The position numbers were made by a program, and so were the translations under genes. A stretch of 27,640 nucleotides of DNA from JBCCCJ01 sp039029315 (lineage in GTDB: Bacteria > Bacteroidota > Bacteroidia > J057), in NCBI GenBank assembly GCA_039029315.1, contig JBCCGK010000133.1:1-27640 (forward strand), given 5' to 3'. The notes beneath the pieces were generated by a model that worked only from the letters and a program-made list of their open reading frames with translations, did no database searches and was not told where the DNA came from. Positions 6,639-15,150 of this stretch are shown here, piece by piece (position 1 is the first letter of the stretch; the number at the start of each line of letters is the position of its first letter).

Positions 6639-8434
6639 AAGGGGAGGTCTATCAAGATGGAAAATCCTTTGTTCGGGAGCGAATCTATCTGGACAGTTCC
6701 CTGCAATTGAGATACCCGGGCTTTGATATTGTCAAGTCCCATTCCGCCTGATGTGCCGGATTCCTGCCTGCTGAGTCCACGGCCATTATCCTCAACCACC
6801 AAATTGAGAGAATCGGGATGGCGGGTAAGGTGAATATCGATTTTAGAAGCATGTGCATGTTTCAAACTATTGTGGATCAACTCCTGAATGATCCGATATA
6901 GCAATACTTCTGTCAGAGGGGTCAATCTATCCTGCAAGCCATAGGTATGCAGCTGAATGTGAATAGGACTTCCTGCTTTGGTATGATCAATCAAATTCTG
7001 CAGGGCAGATTCCAGACCGTATTCTTCCAGGACTTTGGGAGAAAGATCATGAGAAATCCTGCGAACTTCTTCACAGGCGTCAGACACAAGCGGAAGAAGG
7101 CTATCGAGGGACTTTGATTGAGAGACAAAGGCTGAAAGCTGATTCTTGATCACAGCAAGCAGACTTCCGATGCTGTCATGCAAATTCTGAGCGATGCGTT
7201 TTCGCTCCGCTTCCTCTGTATGAATCATGGATTCGAAGCCTGCTTTCTCTTTGGCAAAGCGGAGTCTCTGACGCATCAGCAGGGACAACAGGCCCCCGGC
7301 GACCATTGTCAATAGAGCCAACAGCCCAATGATCCACAACCAAAAGTTCTTGCTCGCGATTTCCCGGGCCTGGGCCAGGGTTCGCGTTTCCAGTGTCAGA
7401 AGTTCCTTTTGCTTCTTCTCGCTCTCATATTTAAGTTCCAATTCTTTGATGTTGTTGAGATGCCGTTCTCCGATTACGGTATCAGTCCATTGTTCGTACA
7501 ACAAGCGATAAGCATAGGCACGCTCATATTTCCCCCAGTCAGCATACAACTCAGCAAAGCCCTGATAAACCAACTGGCGAGCCTCCTTGGACTGAGTACT
7601 ATCTACCAGTGAAATGGCTTGCTTCATATAGCGTTCAGCAAGTTGGAAATTGCCTTGCTTCCTGAAACAAAAGGCGATGTTGGGCAGGGTTTCACTGATC
7701 CCGTGTCTGTCTTCATTTGCCTCATATGCGTTCAGAGAAGCCTGGTAATAATGAAGCGCCGAATCGTATCTTTCCAGTGATCCATAACTTTTTCCCAGAT
7801 TATTGAGGGCACGACTGATTTCCTGAGACCGATTTTGTTGTTTGAACAGCTTCAGGCTCCTTTTTTGAATGTCAATGGCCTGTTTGATCTTATTCTGGGC
7901 CTGATAGATGAGGGCGAGATTGCCCAGATTATGCGCAATGCCAGCTTCATTGCCCGCAGCTTCACTTAAGGAAAGAGAACGCTGATGCTGTTTCTCTGCT
8001 TCCTTCCAATCTTTGAGACGGATCGCGATAATCCCCAGATTATTGCTGCCTTTGATTTGGCCAAGTGTATACTCGATTTCCTCGCTTAGCCGGAGGTTTT
8101 TTAGATGATAATTGGTCGCCTGTTCATATTCGCCCAAATAATAATGATTCAAGCCAATGTCGGTGTAAATATCTGCCAGGCGTCGCTTGCTGTGTGTCCA
8201 TGGAATCGCATGTGCCAACATGGAACCGGCTTTGTCAAACGCTCCTTTTCGCTGATAGTGATATCCTAGCTCCACCATCGCCCTGGAGAGTTGAAGACTG
8301 TCTTGACGATCTGTGAAGGTCTGAATGAGGTGTTGGAGACTGTCTTCAAGCATGTCTTGCGCCCGGACAGGAAACATCCCTCCCAAGCAACAAGAAAACA
8401 GACAGACAATACACAATCGCAAGACAGGTCTCAT
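6635..8434 (-). CDS. TPR sensor histidine kinase (HisKA_3 type)
   Basis: The 599-residue protein has a signal peptide (to about residue 25) and a periplasmic tetratricopeptide array at about residues 50-315 with repeated motifs such as NNLGxxxxxLxDWxEAEKQHQ and LGKSYxxLERYDSALHYY. A coiled segment follows at about 325-360, then one membrane helix at 364-388 (FWLWIIGLLALLTMVAGG). The kinase core is of the NarX/DesK type: H-box at residues 411-430 with the phosphorylated histidine H419, N-box around N522 (IIQELIHNSLKHA), G1 box D549-N-G-R-G and G2 box GGMGL at 563-567. All catalytic motifs are present. It is expected to sense an envelope signal through the TPRs and phosphorylate the response regulator encoded just downstream with a 4-base overlap. 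Kinases of this layout are frequent in Bacteroidota; the ligand is unknown. Confidence 0.92.
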   Translation of the reverse strand: MRPVLRLCIVCLFSCCLGGMFPVRAQDMLEDSLQHLIQTFTDRQDSLQLSRAMVELGYHYQRKGAFDKAGSMLAHAIPWTHSKRRLADIYTDIGLNHYYLGEYEQATNYHLKNLRLSEEIEYTLGQIKGSNNLGIIAIRLKDWKEAEKQHQRSLSLSEAAGNEAGIAHNLGNLALIYQAQNKIKQAIDIQKRSLKLFKQQNRSQEISRALNNLGKSYGSLERYDSALHYYQASLNAYEANEDRHGISETLPNIAFCFRKQGNFQLAERYMKQAISLVDSTQSKEARQLVYQGFAELYADWGKYERAYAYRLLYEQWTDTVIGERHLNNIKELELKYESEKKQKELLTLETRTLAQAREIASKNFWLWIIGLLALLTMVAGGLLSLLMRQRLRFAKEKAGFESMIHTEEAERKRIAQNLHDSIGSLLAVIKNQLSAFVSQSKSLDSLLPLVSDACEEVRRISHDLSPKVLEEYGLESALQNLIDHTKAGSPIHIQLHTYGLQDRLTPLTEVLLYRIIQELIHNSLKHAHASKIDIHLTRHPDSLNLVVEDNGRGLSRQESGTSGGMGLDNIKARVSQLQGTVQIDSLPNKGFSILIDLPL

Positions 8435-8545
8435 GAAGCTAAATATACAGGAAAATCTCTCTGAATCGCCCGTAGAAGAGAAAAATACCAGTTTCCAGGT
8501 ATCGATCTAGTTGACGGAATGTTCGATAGACTTGACAGCAAATCT

Positions 8546-9364
8546 CTACATGACCGAATCCGACGCATAGGGATAATAAGGCGACAAAAGAAAGTTCAAC
8601 CCACTGGCTGCCTTGATTTTGGCATTGGACACTCGCTTGCGACTCCTGGCCTGATCAGGGGGAACCAACACAAATTCTGCCTGTTGTTGGTAGAACTCCT
8701 CAAAAGCCGCTGAGTAAAAATCAAATTTGGGAGGATGTTCATCTGCAGCAATGTTGAAGGTATCATTGACTGGCATATGTGTCATTAGCCAGGAAAAAAC
8801 AGGAATCAAATCATGTAAATGGACCAAATTACTGGGAACTCTGGCCAGGGCTGCCTGGGGGCGCTTCCTGAAGAATCTTCCAGGATGTCGATCGGGACCA
8901 ACCAAGCCTGCCAGCCGAAGGATGCAACAAGCCTGAGGAAGACCTTGATAGAGGGATTCGATCAATCGAAGCGGATGAGAGCTTGCGATTGGCGATGTCT
9001 CATCCACTTGCTCCGCTTCAGGAGGATAGACTGAGGTCGAACTGGTATAGATGAGTTGACGAATGGAGGAAGCGTGTGTGAGCAGGGAAGCCACCCGTTG
9101 ATGTTCTTCCATAGATTTGCTGGTGATGCTGATAATCAAAACATCTGCTTCAAAAAATGCGATTGGAAGCGGTGCAGGATCAGCCAAATCCAGGAGACAT
9201 GCCTCAGCCCCGATAGCCCGAAGGATAGGGATTTTTGTCGGGTTCCTGCTGCTGATAAAAATCGAGTGCCCTTGGGTGAGCAAGTGTTTGGCTAGCGGTA
9301 AGCCCAGCCATCCGCTACCAAGTAGACTGATGCGCAATGGGGGAGATAGGGGGAGATCCTTCAT
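8546..9364 (-). CDS. YeeZ-like NAD(P)-binding Rossmann protein (SDR/epimerase type)
   Basis: The 272-residue protein starts with a Rossmann fold: the glycine motif GSGWLGLP at residues 16-23 (G-x-G-x-x-G with Trp-Leu inside) and SSRN at the end of the second strand, which suggests NADP-type binding. A later strand gives YTSSTSVYPP at about 106-115, as in extended short-chain dehydrogenases of the YeeZ group. The YxxxK catalytic pair is not obvious, so the reaction is unknown. I chose the ATG at 9364. A longer reading from GTG at 9376 adds four residues that do not belong to the fold. The gene follows a coding-like fragment ending at 9395 and lies about 110 nt upstream of the sensor kinase on the same strand, too far apart to show coupling. 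The C-terminus ends in a proline/tyrosine-rich stretch. Confidence 0.75.
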   Translation of the reverse strand: MKDLPLSPPLRISLLGSGWLGLPLAKHLLTQGHSIFISSRNPTKIPILRAIGAEACLLDLADPAPLPIAFFEADVLIISITSKSMEEHQRVASLLTHASSIRQLIYTSSTSVYPPEAEQVDETSPIASSHPLRLIESLYQGLPQACCILRLAGLVGPDRHPGRFFRKRPQAALARVPSNLVHLHDLIPVFSWLMTHMPVNDTFNIAADEHPPKFDFYSAAFEEFYQQQAEFVLVPPDQARSRKRVSNAKIKAASGLNFLLSPYYPYASDSVM

Positions 9365-9394
9365 GAACAAATTCACCTTTGCTTTGGTGCTCAG

Positions 9395-9541
9395 TCAAAA
9401 GAAGGAAAGCTTTTTCTGATACACAAATTCTCCTCCCAGTCGAGATATCAGTTCATCGGTGGTTGCCGGACCAATCAGGACTGTAGGGATATGAGCAAAG
9501 AGAAAGACAATAGCTCCTTGGGCATCTATGGAAGGAGCGAA
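9395..9541 (-). pseudogene. Orphan coding-like 3' fragment
   Basis: This minus-strand frame is open for 48 codons between a TAA (9542-9544) and a TGA (9395-9397), and has no ATG. The translation reads like a protein C-terminus: DAQGAIVFLFAHIPTVLIGP, then a TTDELISRLGG block and a short YQKKLSFF end, with a hydrophobic strand followed by an amphipathic helix. Its stop lies 30 nt before the ATG of the Rossmann gene, normal operon spacing, as if it were the last part of a former upstream gene. The 5' edge coincides with the 26-nt palindrome at 9531-9556. I do not recognise the family. A chance open frame of this length is also possible. Confidence 0.35.
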
Positions 9542-9556
9542 TTAATTCGCTCCTTC
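9531..9556. repeat. Perfect 26-nt palindrome
   Basis: GAAGGAGCGAATT (9531-9543) is followed directly by its reverse complement AATTCGCTCCTTC (9544-9556). As RNA it would fold into an 11-bp stem with an AATT loop. On the plus strand it is followed by TTTC, on the minus strand by CATAG, so neither side has a proper T tract. It lies in the 277-nt gap between the SMP-30-like gene and the Rossmann gene. It could be a bidirectional terminator, a dimer-binding site or a recombination scar. Confidence 0.5.
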
Positions 9557-9641
9557 TTTCAGCTGCGTATCTATTTGCTAGGCGGAGGGGCATCCAACGC
9601 TTGGCCATCATGAGTTCGTATGAATTTTCCCTCCTTTGGCT

Positions 9642-10493
9642 TCACTTCTTCACCAACTGATATGCCATGACCTTATGGGTGTCCATTGTAGGAACAAGAA
9701 GCCATTTCTTTGCGGCGATATAGTCAATATCAGCTGCTTTGATTCCTGCTTGGCGAGTGTCGAGTAGGCGTGTTTTGTCCCCATCCTTGCTTACATGATA
9801 GACCACGCCGTGAAAACTGGAAAGCAGGTATGACCCATCTTCCATTTGTTCCAATCCATCTGGTCCCTGAATTCCCTGAACATGGACTTTAGTATTCTGC
9901 CTGGAAAAGTCAAGAAACACCACATCTTTTGGATTCCAACGAGTCAGTAGCAACCCATCTTTTTGGACAATGATGCCATTCGGAGTGGGAATGTCCTTGG
10001 CGAACAAATGAAGGGTTCCATTTGTCAACGAAAACACCTGGTCTCCGCCCGTATCGCTACAATAGACTGTTCCGTCTGGACCAATCGCCACATCATTGAA
10101 TGCCTTGGCGCCAGAGACAGGATAGGTATGGAGAATTGTTCCCGACGATATATCGATCTCCACGATCTTGTCGATGTCTGTGGTATACAATTTTCCTTGA
10201 TAAATCCCCAAACCTGTAGGTGCATCTAGACCTTTGACCCATTGTTCTTCAACAACGGACCCATCAAGAGCGAGTTTGCTCAGGAATCCGTTGCCATCTT
10301 TCGCCATGAAGTGCCCATGAATATTGGCAGTATAAATGAAGCCGCTTTTGGGATCGAATATCACAGATTCTACTGTCTTCAGCACAGGAGCTGTTTCCCA
10401 CATCAGAGTTAATGTGTAGGGAAAGTCTGATTCTTGCGCCTGACTACTCAAAAAAAGGAAAGAGATGAGGAAAGCAAAGAGAGGAAGTTTCAT
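9642..10493 (-). CDS. Secreted SMP-30/NHL-like beta-propeller protein
   Basis: The 283-residue protein has a signal peptide (MKLPLFAFLISFLFLSSQAQ). The rest has propeller repeats typical of the SMP-30/gluconolactonase and NHL superfamily: GFIYTANIHGHF, APTGLGIYQGKLYTTDIDK, FNDVAIGPDGTVYCSDTGGD, PNGIIVQKDGLLLT, GPDGLEQMEDGSYLLSSF. The DVAIGPDGTVYCSD and PNGI motifs resemble the metal-site strands of SMP-30 lactonases, so a periplasmic sugar lactonase or a binding role is possible; neither can be settled here. An upstream in-frame ATG at 10625 would add 44 residues lacking signal character and would overlap the cupin stop region; the signal peptide decides for 10493. The gene follows the cupin gene by 115 nt on the same strand and is plausibly in one transcription unit with it. 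Confidence 0.8.
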   Translation of the reverse strand: MKLPLFAFLISFLFLSSQAQESDFPYTLTLMWETAPVLKTVESVIFDPKSGFIYTANIHGHFMAKDGNGFLSKLALDGSVVEEQWVKGLDAPTGLGIYQGKLYTTDIDKIVEIDISSGTILHTYPVSGAKAFNDVAIGPDGTVYCSDTGGDQVFSLTNGTLHLFAKDIPTPNGIIVQKDGLLLTRWNPKDVVFLDFSRQNTKVHVQGIQGPDGLEQMEDGSYLLSSFHGVVYHVSKDGDKTRLLDTRQAGIKAADIDYIAAKKWLLVPTMDTHKVMAYQLVKK

Positions 10494-10608
10494 AGGAGGA
10501 TAATTGAGTGAAAAGATAATTGGTGAGAATGAGGAAAAAGGATTCTTCATATAGAGTCTTGAGGGAGTGTGGTTCGGGAAAGAGGGAACAAACAAGTCAG
10601 AGGGGAGC

Positions 10609-11439
10609 CTAGTCCGTCTTTTCAATAGCCAGGTATTTCAGGAGACTATGTCCCTGGCTTGTCCAGCTCCCGGTCATGCCTTTGGGGATGATGAAAATAT
10701 CTCCACTGAAGAATGTATGTGCTTCTCCTGTTGTAGACTGAAGCGTGAGTTGGCCGGATAAGACGGAAATCAGCTGTTCTTTGGCTGGCTGGATGAGCTC
10801 CATGGAGCGTGCTTTCTCTGCTCGAAGAAAAATGGTCAACTCATCCCCTTTGAACATGATGTCTTCATACAGCCCCTCTTCATCGTCTCCCCATCTGATC
10901 TCCAATCCAGATAACTTGTCCTTGTCGAACAATAAGGGGGATTGCATCAGAGACAGTTTGGGGGTTGGTACACGGTGGGTGGTGAAGACTGATAGTTCAT
11001 AATGATAATTGTCCCCAGCCATAACTTCCCATTCTCCTGTGAATCCTTTGGGAATAGAAAAGTGATCGCCTGTTTGGAAAAACAAATCCTTGCCATCTAC
11101 TGGTCTGGCTCTGGACTTCCCATGAAAAATATGGACATATTCATCGATGAAAAAGTTCTCCATCGACCCTGTCCAGGATTGGCTGGAAATGATATAGACA
11201 CTCAGACTTTCTCCTCGATACAATACTCGTTCGAAAAAGTCCCTGTCAGGCTCATTCCGCAAATGAATACGTTCCAGGCCTAAACCAGATAAGGCTGATT
11301 TATCCAGAAGAATAGGATCAAGCTGTCCAGATGGATGATCGGTGATTTGAGCAATGGCTGTCAGGGACAAACACATCAGACCAGCAATCAACCCGCTTGA
11401 CAGAGGGTGGGATGTGCGTCGAAAAAGTAGGAATATCAT
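10609..11439 (-). CDS. Secreted double-cupin protein
   Basis: The 276-residue protein has a signal peptide ending near SLTAIAQ (about residue 31) and two related halves of about 115 residues. Each half has a cupin strand pair ending in a G-D-x-F-x-I-P-K-G-[FM]-T-G-x-W motif: TGDHFSIPKGFTGEWEV in the first, SGDIFIIPKGMTGSWTS in the second. This is the cupin_3 / (S)-ureidoglycine aminohydrolase-like style. Metal-binding histidines of the classical G-x5-H-x-H motif are not clear, so it may bind a ligand rather than catalyse a reaction. A GTG at 11457 gives six more residues; the ATG is preferred. It lies 75 nt downstream of the membrane AraC regulator on the same strand and upstream of the SMP-30-like gene. 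Together they suggest a regulated periplasmic unit acting on a small acid, lactone or sugar derivative. That is an inference from order alone. Confidence 0.75.
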   Translation of the reverse strand: MIFLLFRRTSHPLSSGLIAGLMCLSLTAIAQITDHPSGQLDPILLDKSALSGLGLERIHLRNEPDRDFFERVLYRGESLSVYIISSQSWTGSMENFFIDEYVHIFHGKSRARPVDGKDLFFQTGDHFSIPKGFTGEWEVMAGDNYHYELSVFTTHRVPTPKLSLMQSPLLFDKDKLSGLEIRWGDDEEGLYEDIMFKGDELTIFLRAEKARSMELIQPAKEQLISVLSGQLTLQSTTGEAHTFFSGDIFIIPKGMTGSWTSQGHSLLKYLAIEKTD

Positions 11440-11514
11440 TGTGTTGAGATTTTGCACAATGATAGGAGGGCAGGAAGAAAAAAAAGGATGGATTTAGGAA
11501 GTTGTAGTTCGGAA

Positions 11515-12564
11515 TTATGATTTTGAACTCCGTTTTGCCAACTGCCCTTGTCTAAAAGCTGCGGGGGTTCCTCCCTCAAATTGTTTGAAGGCTCCATAAA
11601 AGGAGGATTTGGAATTAAACCCCACTTCATAAGCGATCGCTTCGATGGTCAGGTGTGGATGGCTAAGCAGAAGTTGTTTTGACGCTTGTATTCGATATTC
11701 ATTGATAAATTGAGAAAAATTTTTCCCCAAATTGTCATTGAGGAGTTGGGACAATTGGTGGCTGGAGATGGTTAGGGTCTTAGCCAGGCCACTGATTTTG
11801 AGATTCGGGTCTTTGTATACCTGTGTGCTCTCCATTTCTGAGGTCAAGGCATCTATCAGGGGTTTGGCCTCCTTAGGGGCAATTTTTTTGTGCGCGTATT
11901 TGGGAGAAGGTGGCTGCTGTTTTTTCCCGTAAAAAACATAGAGGATAGCAGCAGAATAAAAAATGAGGGAGTACAAAATTGGACCGAGAACATAAGTGGA
12001 ATACAAGGAGATCGCAAAGCCAAGGCAAGTCCATACAAGGGCCATGTAGACGATGAGTTGTTCCCATTCCATAGGATGAAGCGAGGCTTTTTGTATCCAT
12101 TTGATAGCAATATTCCTGATGCGAATCGTGCTTGCTACCAAATATATGCTGAGACCGGTATGCAACAGATATCGGATATGAAAATCCCAGATCTGTGGAT
12201 GTTGGGCAAACGGAAAGGACAATCCTCCGATTACCAGCACAGAAGTTGCCATCAGAATATGAATGAGGCTGCTTCGAGGGACAGAAACCTGCGACGCCTG
12301 TTCTCTTCCTAGGTATTCATACAAAAAAACGCCGCTCAGGAGGTTGGCTGACAAACCAAGTTGAATCAGGGAGGCGTCGATGAATTGTTGGAAAAAATAA
12401 AAACAGGATACGCCTACTCTGATGCTAAGCAGAATGACAATCAAAGCGAGGAGAAGAAATCTTTTTGGGATTTTTCTTGCCAAAAACAAAAGATAGATCC
12501 CAAGAAGCAGACTGTTAAATACACCAAGCGCACTGAAGAAGAAGAGGAGTTCTGTGTACAACAT
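11515..12564 (-). CDS. Membrane-anchored AraC-family regulator (7 helices)
   Basis: The 349-residue protein has about seven hydrophobic helices at residues 3-28, 36-57, 68-86, 101-120, 131-149, 169-189 and 193-212. A short basic linker follows (PKYAHKKIAPKEAK), then an AraC-type DNA-binding domain at about 240-340. Both helix-turn-helix units are visible: ISGLAKTLTISSHQLSQLLN and IEAIAYEVGFNSKSSFYGAF, the second followed by the diagnostic G-x-T-P-x-x-F-R (GGTPAAFR). It should hold the DNA-binding domain at the inner membrane and respond to a signal at or in the membrane. Such receptors are common in Bacteroidota. It lies directly upstream of the double-cupin and SMP-30-like genes, its most likely targets. 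The ATG at 12564 opens straight into the first helix. I found no convincing promoter in the 210 nt upstream. Confidence 0.9.
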   Translation of the reverse strand: MLYTELLFFFSALGVFNSLLLGIYLLFLARKIPKRFLLLALIVILLSIRVGVSCFYFFQQFIDASLIQLGLSANLLSGVFLYEYLGREQASQVSVPRSSLIHILMATSVLVIGGLSFPFAQHPQIWDFHIRYLLHTGLSIYLVASTIRIRNIAIKWIQKASLHPMEWEQLIVYMALVWTCLGFAISLYSTYVLGPILYSLIFYSAAILYVFYGKKQQPPSPKYAHKKIAPKEAKPLIDALTSEMESTQVYKDPNLKISGLAKTLTISSHQLSQLLNDNLGKNFSQFINEYRIQASKQLLLSHPHLTIEAIAYEVGFNSKSSFYGAFKQFEGGTPAAFRQGQLAKRSSKS

Positions 12565-12773
12565 GGAGGCAGATAGTTAGGAATGGATCCACGAATATGT
12601 TACAGAAGGGCTGTTGATTCGAAGGTACAATGATTTGTGGAGAGCAGCTCTGCCAAACAGGCCAAATGTTCGGGGAGCAAGAGGGTTCATGGCTGACTCT
12701 GGCCAAATAAAGCAATTTTCAGCGGAGCATTCTGTTCATCAGGCATTCCTGACTTCGGATACTTTGGTGCTGA

Positions 12774-14687
12774 TTATAGGGGAATGGTAAAATAAAAGGT
12801 GACCCCTCCTTCTGCTTGATTATCCACCCACAATTCTCCCTTGTTCTTTTCCAGGAACTCTCGGGACAACCATAAGCCCAATCCAATTCCTTTCTTGGTT
12901 CTTCGATTTTTGGTGGTGGTGGGATTGTGGGGCGTAAACAGAGAAGGGATTTGTTCAGGAGGAATACTCGCTCCCTGGTCGTTGATTGAACAAATTATTT
13001 TTTGATTTCTTTCCTTGACTTCAATTTTGATCATCCCATCCGTAGGCGAGAAGCTGACTGCATTGCCAATCAGATTGCGCAAGACCAGATTCAACATTTC
13101 TCGATCAGCGGTCACCACATAATCTGATTGGAAAGAGGATTGGAGCGAGATGCCCTTGCGCTGCATATGCGGTTCATAGAAGGTAAGGACTTCCTTGAAC
13201 AATCTTTGGACATCCACCTCTCTTGGATTGGGGGTAATCTCATGGAGTTGAGACTGAGCCCAGTAGAGGAGATTGTCCAGGAGAGTGGAGGTACGTTTGA
13301 CCCTGGTTTCCAATTCCAGGGTGAGCATTTGGGTCTCTTTGGGATTTAGGTCCCCATCATTGATCAGGGTAAGGGCACTTTGCAGGAAGGTCAGTGGACT
13401 TCGAAAATCATGCGAAATAATCGAGAACCATTGATCTTTGCTACGATTGAGGAATTCGAGTTCCATTTTTTGTCGCTCAATTTCATTTTGAGCCCGCTTT
13501 TGGCGCCGATTGGTGTAAAAAAGGAAGGTTGCCCCCAAAGCAAGAAAAGTCATGCCCAGGCTTGCCGAAATGACAATCCATCGTTGCTGTCGAATGGTTG
13601 CTTCATTTGCTCGCAAATCTGCTTCCTGCCATGCTGTTTCTTTTTGCAAGAGTGCCAGTTCCTGGTCTTTTTGATAAATCTCAAATTGAGTCTGAACTTC
13701 TGCCAATCTGGCATCAGAAGCCTGATTGAACAGACTATCCCGAATCCGAATAAACTCTTGATAGTGCTGAAAAGCCCCTTCAAATCGACCTGTGGCAGAA
13801 TCCAGTTCAGCAAGATAGAGGTGGGCATCCTTGGTCTCACGTGGAACAACTCCTCTTTTGGCCTTGCGCATGGCTTCCTGAAGGATGTTTCTTGCCTCAC
13901 CATATCTGCCCATCAGGGTATAGGTATGGCCAATCAGGTTTTGAAGATCGACAGCTCCAATTTCATTCCCCCCTTTATCATAAATTCTTTGGGCCAGAAA
14001 AAAATTCTCCAATGCGCCGGAATAGTTCTTCTGAGCCAGTAACAGACTCCCCATATTCATGAGTGTGGCCCCTTCCCGCATCGAATTTTTCAGTTGCCGA
14101 TATTTCAGCAGAGCTTTTTGATAATAGGTAAGTGCATCCTGATGGAGATCCATCCCTTGATAGATGATGCCTATGCTTTGGTAACTATCAGCGATCAAGG
14201 AGAGATCGTCCTTTTCGAGATTGGTTTCAAGTACTTGCTTGGCATATTCCAGCGCTTTTTCGTAATCCCCTTGATAATAATAGATTCCGGATATATTGTG
14301 GATATTGGAAAGTGCTTGATCTTCCATTCCCAATTTCTCATAAATTTGAAGGGCCTGAAAATAACAATGCAAAGCCTTGTCATAATTTCCAATTTTAGAA
14401 AAGGCAACCCCACACACCTGATAGGCTTTGGCCTCCCCTTTGGGCATGTGAAGCTTTTGGGCCAATTCCAGAGCCTGACTTCCGTATTTGTTTGATAAAG
14501 AGGGGGAAATAAAGCTATAGGAATAGCTGAGTTTGGAAAGAAGGTCGATTTTGGTGCTATCTTCCTCTGGATAATTTGTCAGGATTTGACGCAAACTATC
14601 AATATCATCACTTTGCCCAAATCCAGAAGAAATCAGGCAGAAACATAAAAGCAAGAGGGCAATCAAACGCTTGGCAAACAAAATCAT
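12774..14687 (-). CDS. TPR sensor histidine kinase (HisKA type), no adjacent receiver
   Basis: The 637-residue protein has a signal peptide (ending SSGFGQ, about residue 25). Tetratricopeptide repeats span about 50-320, with clear units such as IHNISGIYYYQGDYEKALEY, SIGIIYQGMDLHQDALTYYQ and NMGSLLLAQKNYSGALENFF. A coiled coil follows at about 322-365, one membrane helix at 370-391 and a second coil at 393-415. The kinase core has H-box FSIISHDFRSPLTF with H426, N-box LRNLIGNAVSFSP (N542), G1 box at D570 and G2 box KKGIGLGLWLS at 599-608. In the G1 box the second glycine of D-x-G-x-G is replaced by serine (DQGAS), which may lower ATP affinity. No receiver gene is adjacent, so its partner lies elsewhere or it is an orphan. 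An upstream GTG/ATG region (to 14762) would add 25 residues in front of the signal peptide and was not used. Confidence 0.88.
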   Translation of the reverse strand: MILFAKRLIALLLLCFCLISSGFGQSDDIDSLRQILTNYPEEDSTKIDLLSKLSYSYSFISPSLSNKYGSQALELAQKLHMPKGEAKAYQVCGVAFSKIGNYDKALHCYFQALQIYEKLGMEDQALSNIHNISGIYYYQGDYEKALEYAKQVLETNLEKDDLSLIADSYQSIGIIYQGMDLHQDALTYYQKALLKYRQLKNSMREGATLMNMGSLLLAQKNYSGALENFFLAQRIYDKGGNEIGAVDLQNLIGHTYTLMGRYGEARNILQEAMRKAKRGVVPRETKDAHLYLAELDSATGRFEGAFQHYQEFIRIRDSLFNQASDARLAEVQTQFEIYQKDQELALLQKETAWQEADLRANEATIRQQRWIVISASLGMTFLALGATFLFYTNRRQKRAQNEIERQKMELEFLNRSKDQWFSIISHDFRSPLTFLQSALTLINDGDLNPKETQMLTLELETRVKRTSTLLDNLLYWAQSQLHEITPNPREVDVQRLFKEVLTFYEPHMQRKGISLQSSFQSDYVVTADREMLNLVLRNLIGNAVSFSPTDGMIKIEVKERNQKIICSINDQGASIPPEQIPSLFTPHNPTTTKNRRTKKGIGLGLWLSREFLEKNKGELWVDNQAEGGVTFYFTIPL

Positions 14688-15150
14688 ACCAAATTCAACC
14701 TTCTCAATATACACATTCTTGCGTGTTGGGACAAGTTCCTGGCAACATATTCGAGCCGTCAATGTCCGCTAAGTCAAAGAGAGAACGATCTAAGAAAACA
14801 TTTCGTCGAATCGAACTGGAGATTTGTCAAATTTCTGCACCTATGAAAAGGTTGAATACTGACAACTTGTAATTGGGATGTGGGGAATCCTGGGAATCGA
14901 AAGAAAGGATAAAAAGTGCCGAATTCCTACTGTCGAAGGAAACGATGAGCATCATCCTTCCTGGATGGAGATCCAACCTCATTTTTGGAGAAAAGGCGCA
15001 GGCAGTGGACTTGTTAGCAATTATCTACACTTTCTGCCTCTATTATTGTCTGCATGTGGTGCATGTTCTTGTAAACATATCGCGCATGCCTCCAGCCCTG
15101 CAACCTTCTTTGGAAAGATCGGTATTGAGGCCCCTGAATTACATACTCTC
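14688..15150. other. Intergenic region without a supported gene
   Basis: The 463 nt between the second sensor kinase and the HD-domain gene hold no gene I can support. Two overlapping plus-strand frames (14873-15154 and 14878-15174) lack a recognisable pattern; the longer one runs into the 3' end of the HD gene. On the minus strand a frame continuing from the HD gene reads VIQGPQYRSFQRRLQGWRHA and stops near 15014, but it has no start and no family signature. The promoter of the sensor kinase must lie in this region; I could not point to a good -7/-33 pair. Confidence 0.5.

Noticed and set aside
9643..9680. Second-frame coding-like text (KPKEGKFIRTHDGQALDAPP) running past the end of the SMP-30-like gene
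   Set aside because: No start codon and it overlaps the true gene end; the annotated frame already gives a complete propeller protein.
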